Assembly (NCBI GenBank): GCA_900547455.1
Contig: URGV01000011.1
Location: forward strand, 1-52,936
Direction: 5' to 3'
Length of the DNA: 52,936 nt
From: an uncultured Oscillospiraceae bacterium
GTDB lineage: Bacteria > Bacillota > Clostridia > Oscillospirales > Ruminococcaceae
In this document: positions 15,560 through 23,271 of the stretch, in pieces
Layout of the letters: the number at the start of each line of letters is the position of its first letter
How positions within the stretch are numbered: position 1 is the first letter of the stretch
The notes under the pieces: model-generated
Told to the model about the DNA's origin: nothing
Database searches by the model: none
Seen by the model: the letters and a program-made list of their open reading frames with translations, nothing else
Made by a program: the position numbers and the translations under genes

Positions 15560-17371
15560 ATGAATAATCAGAATTTTATTAGAGAACACATCGACACATT
15601 AAAAAAAGATTATCCTATATTTCGAAATTACCAAGATTATCATGTTTTTATATTTCTGTGTATAAAATATTTCTTTTTCGCTGAAACAAACTCTTTTGAT
15701 CCAGATTCTGTACAAGATTACTTAACTGATGGCTCTAATGATGGTGGTATTGACGCAATATTTAATGATCCTAATAGTGAAAATAATGATATGATCATTA
15801 TTCAATGTAAATATTATGAAAACTCTACCCTTAATAATCAAGAGGTATTTTCCGAGCTATGTAAAATTTCCGAAACAATAAAAGCAATAGATAACCACAA
15901 GGTATCTGCTCTAAATGAACAAGTTGTATCTGCTTACCGAAATGCCAAGAGTCAAATGGAAGATTCTGGAAACATTAAGGTAGTCTTTTTCACTTCATAC
16001 GCACCTAAAAATTTACGCGAACAAAATAAAATTGAAAAAGTCAACGCCAAAATGTTTAACGCTTTTGATTTTGAAATGAACTTTTTCAAGGATATCGTGG
16101 CACAAATTGAAACCATCGATAACGGAAAATTGTGTGTTGAGCAAGATAGTTTGAATTTAGATCGTCCAAATAACTATCTTTCGTATGAAGAATCCGTTAT
16201 AGTAAATATTTCTGCATCCTCTTTACAGGATCTTCAAAATCGTAGACGTAACGGACTTCTTGGAATGAACTTGCGTTATTTTGTCCGCAAAAAGGAAGTA
16301 GACAATGCAATTCAAAAAACCATTTCTGAAGAACCTCAAAATTTTTGGTATAAAAACAATGGAATTATCATTATCTGCGAAAACTATGAAATTGATGGTA
16401 AAGTTCTCCGACTATATAATTTTTCTATTATAAACGGCGGACAAACCACTAATCGAATAGGTAGATCAGATATAAATGAGGATTTTTTCTTACAATGTAA
16501 AGTAGTAAAAACTAAAGGAATTACCTCATCAGAACGAGATAGTTTTGCGCTTAGTATCGCAGAAGCTTCAAATGCTCAGAAGCCAATAAAAAAATCAGAT
16601 CTTAAATCTAATACACCAGAACAGCTAAGGCTAAGAGAACGTCTCCTAAAAAAGCATATATATTATATTACTAAAAAAGGTGACAAAGCACCAAAACAAT
16701 TTAGTGATTATCAGATTACTAGTCTCGAAAAAGTTGGTAAGTTAGGTCTTGCGACTATCCTACAAATGCCGGGATCAGCTCGAAGTAATTCACAGCGCAT
16801 GTATAATGACAATTATTATTATTCTATATTTGGCCAAAATTCACCAGAAGGTGTTATTGCGGATGCCTTGAAGATTTCTTGGTACTATGATAGATTTAAA
16901 AAAACAAGTATAAAAGGACAGGGGCTTGATGAAAAAACAGTTCTTCCTATGATGAAAAATGGTAAAACATTTCAGCTTGCCGCGATTACCTTTCTTTGTA
17001 AAATAAATTATAATGTTTTTTCTTATGAAAGTGTTGCTAATAATATAAATAACACAGACCAACTAAAGCAAATTTTGCAATCAGTAAACGGAATGTTCCA
17101 AATAATCTCTCAACGTTTAGATAATGAAGAAAATATCTTTTATGAAATTTTTTCTATCATTGGAGACGAAGTATTAGGGTATTGTTTTCAAAATGCAGTA
17201 GAGCTCGCTGTAAAAGATCAACACACTCTAGCTCCATCAGACTATTTAAAATCCGACAATAATTACTACAAAGATATTATCCCACGACTTTGGCGTATGT
17301 ATCACAGAAGTGCTTCATTGCAAAATGCTATCATGTTACTATGTGGCACTCAAACAAAAAAGGAGTTATAA
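15560..17371 (+). CDS. AIPR-family phage-defence protein with Mrr-like nuclease motif
   Basis: 603 residues. The AIPR (abortive infection phage resistance) signature is clear: FWYKNNGIIIICENY (262-276) and INGGQTTNRI (291-300). The N-terminal part has a PD-(D/E)xK-type site, SNDGGIDAIF (59-68) followed by IIIQCKYY (79-86), as in Mrr/restriction-like nucleases. So the protein probably cleaves nucleic acid on phage infection; mechanism is inferred. The gene and its flanks are markedly AT-rich with AT-ending codons, in sharp contrast to both neighbours, which points to recent acquisition. It is a single gene with its own promoter and terminator; no partner methylase or toxin is present. Confidence 0.85.
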   Translation: MNNQNFIREHIDTLKKDYPIFRNYQDYHVFIFLCIKYFFFAETNSFDPDSVQDYLTDGSNDGGIDAIFNDPNSENNDMIIIQCKYYENSTLNNQEVFSELCKISETIKAIDNHKVSALNEQVVSAYRNAKSQMEDSGNIKVVFFTSYAPKNLREQNKIEKVNAKMFNAFDFEMNFFKDIVAQIETIDNGKLCVEQDSLNLDRPNNYLSYEESVIVNISASSLQDLQNRRRNGLLGMNLRYFVRKKEVDNAIQKTISEEPQNFWYKNNGIIIICENYEIDGKVLRLYNFSIINGGQTTNRIGRSDINEDFFLQCKVVKTKGITSSERDSFALSIAEASNAQKPIKKSDLKSNTPEQLRLRERLLKKHIYYITKKGDKAPKQFSDYQITSLEKVGKLGLATILQMPGSARSNSQRMYNDNYYYSIFGQNSPEGVIADALKISWYYDRFKKTSIKGQGLDEKTVLPMMKNGKTFQLAAITFLCKINYNVFSYESVANNINNTDQLKQILQSVNGMFQIISQRLDNEENIFYEIFSIIGDEVLGYCFQNAVELAVKDQHTLAPSDYLKSDNNYYKDIIPRLWRMYHRSASLQNAIMLLCGTQTKKEL

Positions 17372-17406
17372 AAAAGAAGGGGAGTTATAAAACTCTCCTT
17401 CTTTTT
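17371..17406. terminator. Terminator of the AIPR gene
   Basis: AAAAAGAAGGGGAGTT/AACTCTCCTTCTTTTT hairpin (one mismatch); its symmetry allows it to serve the convergent oxidoreductase too. Confidence 0.8.
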
Positions 17407-17420
17407 CTATAACAAGTTAT

Positions 17421-20000
17421 TTAGCAGGTGGCGCCGCCGACCAGATGGAGCTTGGCGCCAATGATCTCGTCCTTGCGGGAGAGGATGTCGTCGCTGAGAA
17501 GCTGCTGCTGCACATTCTCGAAGCCCAGTCTCTCAATGGTGTCGGAGAAGCGCTCGCCAGTCTCGCCCTGCTCGCGGAAGAGCAGAATCGCCTTCTCGAT
17601 GATGCTCAGCACTTCCTCTTCGGAGGTGAATACCGGATCAAGCGGCCGGCCCTGGGCAACCTTCTTGCCCCAGCGTCCGCCAATGTAGACGCGGTAGCCG
17701 TACTGGCCGTCCGGCATCGCTTTGAACGGGCACTTGGTGACACAGCGTCCGCAGTTATTGCAGATGTCCTTGTCGATCTGCAGCATGCCGTCGACCACCT
17801 TCGCCGCGCCGACCGGGCAGTTGTTCTCGACCTGGCAGACCTTGCAGCCGCGGCAGAGCTCCGCGTTAAACTGCGGGATGCGCTGGCCGACGATGCCCAG
17901 GTCGTTGAGGTTTGGTTTGACACAGTTGTTCGGGCATCCGCCGACCGCAATCTTAAACTTGTGCGGCAGCTTGACGCTCTCGTAGCCCTTGTAGAAGCGC
18001 TCGTGAATCTTCTGGGACAGGTCGAAGCTGTCGAGCAGGCCGTACTGGCAGGTGGTTCCCTTGCAGGCCACAACCGGACGAACCTTCGAGCCGGTGCCGC
18101 CGGTCTCCAGACCCGCCTCCGCTACAAAGGCGCGCAGGTCGTCGATCTTGTCGTATGGAACGCCGCGGATCTCGATGGTCAGTCGGGAGGTCATCTCGAT
18201 CTCGCCGCTGCCGAACAAACGGGCAGCCTCGGTGATGCACTGGCTCTCCTCCGCGGTGATCTTGCCGTTGCGGGTGATGATGCGCGCGTTGAAGCAGTCG
18301 GTTCCCTTGTTGTGCAGGAAACCCCACGCCTTGACCCGCTTGATGTCCTCGGCGCTGACGGTGACCTTGCCCTCCTGCTTTGGCATCTGGTTGACGGTCA
18401 GGCCACCCTCCAGCACCTTGGTGTTGGTGTAGCCGAAGTGGCGCAGGCGGTTCTGCAGCAGGTAGGCGCGCTTGCCCTTGTCGCAGACCAGCAGCAGCTT
18501 TTCTTCCTTGCCCAGGCCCTTGACCTCGCCGTTGACGGCGGTGAGATCGACGTAAGGCGCGCCGGAAATCTTCGGCAGCAGGGCAGTGTCGATGATGCGG
18601 TAGTCCGCCGCCTTGCCCTGCATAAATTCGATTGGGGTGAAAGTGTCCACCCTGCCGTCCATCTTGTTCTTGAGCACATTGATGGCGGTGACAAACGGGT
18701 GAATCGCGGTCGAGAACGGAGGCGCATAGGCCATGTCCATGTTCTGCAGCTGGTCGATGGTGGCGCCCATGGTCAGCGCAACGACGCCGACGTCGGTCAC
18801 CTTGTCGACCGCACCGCTGCCCAGTACCTGTACACCCAGCAGCTTGCGGGAAGCCTTGTCCGCAAGCTGCTTGATGATAAAGGTGCTGGCACCCGGATAA
18901 TAGTGCGCCTTGTCGTCGACAACCGAGACGACCGAAACGACGTCGTAGCCAGCCTTGCGCGCGGCCTCCTCGTTTAAGCCGGTGCGGCCGCCGTTGAGCT
19001 CTGGGAGTTTAACCACCGCAGTGCCCAAAACGCCCGGGAAATTGCTGTCCTCGCCGCAGAGAGCCTCGGCCAGGGTGCGGCCCTCCATGTTTGCGGAGGA
19101 ACCCATCGGGGCCCAGGTTCGCTCGCCGGTGATGCGGTTCACAACACTGACGCAGTCGCCCGCCGCCCATACGTGCTCGAGGCTGGTCTTCATCTGGCTG
19201 TCGACCACGATGGTACCGTTCGGCATCATCTCAAGGCCGGTGCCCTTGAGGAAGGCGGTGTTGGCGCGAATGCCCAGCGACATCACAACGACGTCTGCCT
19301 TGATCTCGCCATCCGGCACGCGGATACCCTCCGCCTTGGATTCGCCGAGCACCGCTTCCAGGCGGGTGTTCAGGCGAACCTTGATTCCCTTGCTCTCCAA
19401 ATGACGTCTGGCATAGTCGGCCATGTCTTTATCAAAGCCCGGCATGATCTGGTCGGCCATGTCGATGACGGTGACCGCAAGGCCCTTCTGCATCAGGTTT
19501 TCCGCAACCTCCAGGCCGATGAAGCCGCCGCCGGCAACAACCGCGCGCTTGGCTCCGGTCTGCTCCAGATATTCCCGAAGCTCGATGGCGTCCTGCGGGG
19601 TGCGCATGGTGAAAACGCCCGGCAACGAAACACCCGACAACGGCGGCACAATGGAGGAAGCGCCGCAGGCGATGATGCACTCGTCATAGTCGTAGTTTTC
19701 CTGCACGCCGGTGCGCAGGTTGTGTGCGGTCAGCTCCTTTTTCTGCGCGTCCAGGGCGGTGACCTCCCGCTCCACCAGCACCTTAGCGCCGGTGAGGGCG
19801 GTGAATTTCGCCGGTGTATTGACGATCAAATCCTCCTTTTCCGGAATCAGCCCGCCGACATAGTACGGCAGTCCGCAACCCGCGTAGGAGATGTCCTTTC
19901 CCTTGGTCAGAATGGTGACGTCCGCAGCCGGATTGAGACGTTTGAGCTTCGCCGCAGCCTTGGTTCCGGCAGCTACGCCGCCAACAATCAATATTTTCAT
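17421..20000 (-). CDS. Multidomain CoA-disulfide/persulfide reductase: flavin + rhodanese + siroheme-type + ferredoxin domains
   Basis: 859 residues from MKILIVGGVAAGTKAA (AGAGGT upstream). Domains in order: FAD/NAD(P)H oxidoreductase (1-445) with the redox Cys42 in SYAGCGLPYY, NAD site VVAGGGFIGLEVAE (154-167) and AAGDCV; rhodanese domain (~460-545) with active-site Cys506 in VCDKGKRA; a half nitrite/sulfite-reductase-like domain (~555-705) with Cys646, Cys651, Cys689 and Cys693, the 4Fe-4S/siroheme pattern; two 4Fe-4S clusters (Cys716/719/722/728 and Cys747/750/753/757). The first two domains match NAD(P)H-dependent persulfide reductases; the rest would add siroheme-based reduction. Acts in the cytoplasm on sulfane sulfur or sulfite; exact reaction unknown. 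Confidence 0.85.
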   Translation of the reverse strand: MKILIVGGVAAGTKAAAKLKRLNPAADVTILTKGKDISYAGCGLPYYVGGLIPEKEDLIVNTPAKFTALTGAKVLVEREVTALDAQKKELTAHNLRTGVQENYDYDECIIACGASSIVPPLSGVSLPGVFTMRTPQDAIELREYLEQTGAKRAVVAGGGFIGLEVAENLMQKGLAVTVIDMADQIMPGFDKDMADYARRHLESKGIKVRLNTRLEAVLGESKAEGIRVPDGEIKADVVVMSLGIRANTAFLKGTGLEMMPNGTIVVDSQMKTSLEHVWAAGDCVSVVNRITGERTWAPMGSSANMEGRTLAEALCGEDSNFPGVLGTAVVKLPELNGGRTGLNEEAARKAGYDVVSVVSVVDDKAHYYPGASTFIIKQLADKASRKLLGVQVLGSGAVDKVTDVGVVALTMGATIDQLQNMDMAYAPPFSTAIHPFVTAINVLKNKMDGRVDTFTPIEFMQGKAADYRIIDTALLPKISGAPYVDLTAVNGEVKGLGKEEKLLLVCDKGKRAYLLQNRLRHFGYTNTKVLEGGLTVNQMPKQEGKVTVSAEDIKRVKAWGFLHNKGTDCFNARIITRNGKITAEESQCITEAARLFGSGEIEMTSRLTIEIRGVPYDKIDDLRAFVAEAGLETGGTGSKVRPVVACKGTTCQYGLLDSFDLSQKIHERFYKGYESVKLPHKFKIAVGGCPNNCVKPNLNDLGIVGQRIPQFNAELCRGCKVCQVENNCPVGAAKVVDGMLQIDKDICNNCGRCVTKCPFKAMPDGQYGYRVYIGGRWGKKVAQGRPLDPVFTSEEEVLSIIEKAILLFREQGETGERFSDTIERLGFENVQQQLLSDDILSRKDEIIGAKLHLVGGATC

Positions 20001-20316
20001 CAGTTGACCTCTCTTTCTTTTCACAAGCGCTCCCATGAGCAGCGCCATAAGGTCCTTTTTTCGTTCCTTCTTTTTTATTATACTATGTTTTTGGGGGGAA
20101 TGGTAGGGCTGCGGGAAACTTTTCCGGAGAAATTCTTTGCCAAAAAGGCAGTTCTCCCTTCCCTATAAAAAGCGTGTCCTTTCTTTCGGGAGTTCTGTAT
20201 AAACCTCCAACAATTTTTTATGGGTTTGTCCTATTGAACCCATTTGGAGAATTCATTATAATAAAAGAAAGACTACGCTTCACCTTTCTTTTATATCCTT
20301 TACAAAGGAGGCTGCC
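20001..20316. other. Intergenic region between the oxidoreductase and the ABC exporter
   Basis: Divergent promoters and no gene. A TATAAT on the minus strand (20082-20077) probably serves the oxidoreductase although no good -35 is visible. A G-run (20092-20097) lies between the two units. The plus-strand promoter is listed separately. Confidence 0.5.
20234..20262 (+). promoter_or_regulatory. Promoter of the ABC exporter gene
   Basis: TTGAAC (20234-20239), 17-bp spacer, TATAAT (20257-20262); AAAGGAG follows at about 20304. Confidence 0.75.
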
Positions 20317-21921
20317 ATGAAAAAACTTTTCTCTTGCTGCTCGCCCCGCATGTTTTTTCTTTATGTCATCTTGGTTGTGTTCCATCGCCTTCTCAGCCTC
20401 CTCGTTCCCGTTTTTACACAAAAGCTCATTGATGCCATTCCACAAAATGACCTCGGTACTCTACAATTTTATGGCATTATGAATCTTGTGATTATTCTAT
20501 TATTCATAGCCTGTTTATCCGCGGCCAACTATGTGCAGGAGTGTTACGAAAACGGGAAAATTTTACTGAAGAAAAAAGAATTCGCACAACAGGTCAACAA
20601 GATCCCCTACGAACAATTTTCCCAGAACGGATCAGGATACTATTTGCAACGATTTCATTCCGACATCGAAAATTGCCGGCCCTTCATCATCAATAAACCG
20701 GTGCAGGTTTGGGTGCAGGGAATTTATCTGATCGCCATCGCACTGCTCATGCTGCATATCGATGTAGTGTACGCTCTCATCCTCTTTTCCGTTTTTCCCT
20801 TTATGATGATTTTTTACAGAAAATTGGCCTCTAAGGTGGGGACAGTGAGCAGGAAAATAGAACACACGCAGGATCAGATCAATTCCCACTTTGAAGAAAT
20901 GCTCTACTGCAACTATGCCTTGCGAACCACAGCTTCCTCCGACTGGTATGTATCCCGAATGGATGGACTTTTGGAGGACAACTTTTCACTGAGGAAAAAG
21001 CGCACTTCCATCGAGACAATTTACGATTTTGTTCTCATCACCGGCTTACTCAATCTGCTCAGCGTCGCCGTATACTACTTTGGTGGGCTGCTTGTTTTGA
21101 ACCAACAAATTTCAATAGGCATGGTCGTCTCGATGTCCTTGTATTACTCCAAGCTGTGGTCTCCACTTGAATTCTATCTGGATTATCCAAAAGAGAAGGC
21201 AAAATTTGACACATATCAAAAGCGGCTTCAGGAGGTATATAAAAAGCCAGTTAAAACAACTTCCCAAAAGTTCCATCCAATTTCAGAAATGCAGCAGATC
21301 GATCTTCAAAAAATCCATTATACTGTTGGTGGGAAACAAATCCTTAATGGCCTGTCGCTGTCCATCCACAAGGGCGATAAAATTGGTATCGTCGGCGCAA
21401 ACGGTTCCGGAAAAACAACATTGGCCAACCTGATCTGCGGATTACTGCAGGATTACGCGGGCAACATCAACTACAACAATATCAACTATCGGGAAATCAA
21501 AGTAGAGGACCTGCTCAAACACATCTGTCTTATTCCAGCTGTGCCGCAGCTGTTTTCCGGCACGGTTGCAGAAAATATCACCATGGGAGATCCTGCTCCT
21601 ATTCCAGACACCCTGCTCCAAATTTTACATAAACAGGGATTGGGGCCGGACAAAGAGCTACTGGAACACGGCAACAATCTGTCCGGCGGAGAAGCAAAAT
21701 TGATTCAACTGTTGCGGGGAATCTATCGTCAGTGCGATCTGTACATTGTGGATGAACCTCTGAATTATATCGATAAAAATTATACCACCATGATCATCGA
21801 AATGATGAGACAATTGTTTGCGGATAAAACGCTGATTCTTATTTCGCACGATGCCAAGGTCTTTTCCTTGTGCGACACTATGATCTCCATTTCCGGTGGT
21901 AATCTATTCCCTTTAAAGTAG
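20317..21921 (+). CDS. ABC transporter, fused membrane and ATP-binding domains (exporter type)
   Basis: 534 residues. N-terminal type-I exporter membrane domain with six helices (first at 13-32), then the nucleotide-binding domain: Walker A GANGSGKTT (360-368), signature NLSGGEAKLIQLLRG, Walker B LYIVDEP, H-loop LISHDAK. Half-transporter size, so it works as a dimer; relatives export peptides, lipids or drugs. The Walker B is followed by Pro-Leu where most exporters have a Ala/Thr-Ser-Ala-Leu D-loop (here LNYID). Lower GC than neighbouring operons. It stands alone with its own promoter and terminator, so no substrate can be inferred from context. Confidence 0.85.
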   Translation: MKKLFSCCSPRMFFLYVILVVFHRLLSLLVPVFTQKLIDAIPQNDLGTLQFYGIMNLVIILLFIACLSAANYVQECYENGKILLKKKEFAQQVNKIPYEQFSQNGSGYYLQRFHSDIENCRPFIINKPVQVWVQGIYLIAIALLMLHIDVVYALILFSVFPFMMIFYRKLASKVGTVSRKIEHTQDQINSHFEEMLYCNYALRTTASSDWYVSRMDGLLEDNFSLRKKRTSIETIYDFVLITGLLNLLSVAVYYFGGLLVLNQQISIGMVVSMSLYYSKLWSPLEFYLDYPKEKAKFDTYQKRLQEVYKKPVKTTSQKFHPISEMQQIDLQKIHYTVGGKQILNGLSLSIHKGDKIGIVGANGSGKTTLANLICGLLQDYAGNINYNNINYREIKVEDLLKHICLIPAVPQLFSGTVAENITMGDPAPIPDTLLQILHKQGLGPDKELLEHGNNLSGGEAKLIQLLRGIYRQCDLYIVDEPLNYIDKNYTTMIIEMMRQLFADKTLILISHDAKVFSLCDTMISISGGNLFPLK

Positions 21922-21935
21922 AAGTTTTAACAAAG

Positions 21936-21977
21936 TAAATCCCCGCTGTAAGGATTTTTCGTTACAGCGGGGATTTA
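21936..21977. terminator. Terminator, bidirectional
   Basis: TAAATCCCCGCTGTAA/TTACAGCGGGGATTTA hairpin with a 10-nt loop, between convergent ABC and XRE genes. Confidence 0.85.
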
Positions 21978-21980
21978 TTT

Positions 21981-23033
21981 TTATCGAAACCTCCTCTCCA
22001 ACTCCTCAAACCGTTCGTCCTCCATCAGGAAACCGGCTTCCCCGCTCTCGCGGATGCTTTTGAGGATGGTGCCGGTCAGCAACGCACCCAGCTCGGTGAC
22101 CTCCCCTTTCTGCTGGATGTCCCGATAGAGCAGCGTATCTGCAAGCTTCCAGTCCTGCCCCAGCAGCGAGAACATCTTGTCGAGCAGTTCAAAGCAGCAA
22201 TCCTTGTCCTGCTCCACCACCGCAAGCTGCAGATAGGGGGAATAGCGGTTGTACTCCCACAGCTCGAACACCTCTGCCCCCTTGGAGCTGATGTCGGCCA
22301 GCCGCTTTGCGTCCTCCATCTTCCCCTCCCGAACCGCAATGTCCATCAGGGAAAGCAAACACCCCATCACCTGATTGTTCATTGTGTAGTAAATTTTCTT
22401 TTCCAGGATTTCCCTGGCCTTCGCATACTCCTTCTGCGCGATATAGAGGGTGGCCTGCAGCTCCTCCGCATCGATTCGGCGGCGCTTTGGCAGCTCGTCC
22501 AGCAGCTGCTGTGCCTGCTCAAAGCGCTCCCCTGCAATGCAGTCGGAGATGGTCATGCTGTAAGCTCTCTGACGGACATCCTCATCCTCGCTGTTGAGCA
22601 GCCGCCGGTAGATGCGGTCGATCTCCTCCTGGTAAGGCTGCTGCTCCTCCTGCGGGACCGCGAACATCAGCAGGCCGCCTTTGAGGATTCCCCCTATCAT
22701 GCTCAGCAGCCGGTCGCAGTTGGGGTACTCCCGCACCCGCTGCATGGCGAGCGCAAAGCCTGCCGCAAAGCCCGCCCGCTGCATCTTCTCAACGGCTTCA
22801 TTGGCAAAGCCCGCGATCTCCTCGTCGGTCAAGTCCTCCTGAAAACACAGCAGGGTGTTCAAATCCACCCCCAGCAGCCTTGCCAGCGCGGGCAGCAGGG
22901 TGATGTCGGGGTAGCAGCTGGCACTTTCCCACTTATAGACAGCGGTGGCGGTCACCCCCAGACGGTTAGCGACTTCCTCCTGAGTCAGGCCCAGCTGCTT
23001 TCTGCGTGAACGGATGGTTTCGTTAATCTTCAT
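21981..23033 (-). CDS. XRE-family regulator with C-terminal helical-repeat domain
   Basis: 350 residues. Residues 1-60 are a Cro/C1 helix-turn-helix (GLTQEEVANRLGVTATAVYKWESAS). The remaining ~290 residues are helical with TPR-like pairs (YAKAREILEKKIYY, RFEQAQQLLDELPKR, EGKMEDAKRLADI), like Firmicutes regulators that sense peptides or cell state. Good ribosome site (AAGGAGG, 9 nt). Divergent from cas3 with about 240 bp between; whether it influences cas3 is unknown. Confidence 0.85.
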   Translation of the reverse strand: MKINETIRSRRKQLGLTQEEVANRLGVTATAVYKWESASCYPDITLLPALARLLGVDLNTLLCFQEDLTDEEIAGFANEAVEKMQRAGFAAGFALAMQRVREYPNCDRLLSMIGGILKGGLLMFAVPQEEQQPYQEEIDRIYRRLLNSEDEDVRQRAYSMTISDCIAGERFEQAQQLLDELPKRRRIDAEELQATLYIAQKEYAKAREILEKKIYYTMNNQVMGCLLSLMDIAVREGKMEDAKRLADISSKGAEVFELWEYNRYSPYLQLAVVEQDKDCCFELLDKMFSLLGQDWKLADTLLYRDIQQKGEVTELGALLTGTILKSIRESGEAGFLMEDERFEELERRFR

Positions 23034-23057
23034 CCTCTCTCGCCTCCTTCTACCCCT

Positions 23058-23086
23058 ATTATACCAGAGAGAAACGGGCGGCTCAA
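23058..23086 (-). promoter_or_regulatory. Promoter of the XRE/TPR regulator
   Basis: Minus strand TTGAGC (23086-23081), 17-bp spacer, TATAAT (23063-23058). Confidence 0.65.
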
Positions 23087-23193
23087 TCGAGCAGTCTTTT
23101 CAATTCTGCGGCAAAAAATCAACCGGAGGTTGGGCTCAGTGCCCTATCCGGGAATATATCAACGAAAAGAAGAAACATTTTTTTCGTTTTTTG

Positions 23194-23222
23194 TGTACTT
23201 TGTTGTCGAAGTGTGGTAAGAT
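23194..23222 (+). promoter_or_regulatory. Probable promoter of cas3
   Basis: Extended -10 TGGTAAGAT (23214-23222); the -35 position holds only TGTACT. About 50 bp before the cas3 ATG. Confidence 0.45.
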
Positions 23223-23271
23223 GGTGATAGTACATAAGGCCAATTTCTGATTTGATAGGAGGAGGTTCATC

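Noticed and set aside
17445..18977. 510-codon plus-strand frame opposite the oxidoreductase
   Set aside because: Antisense shadow in GC-rich coding DNA; the minus-strand protein has clear domains and motifs throughout.
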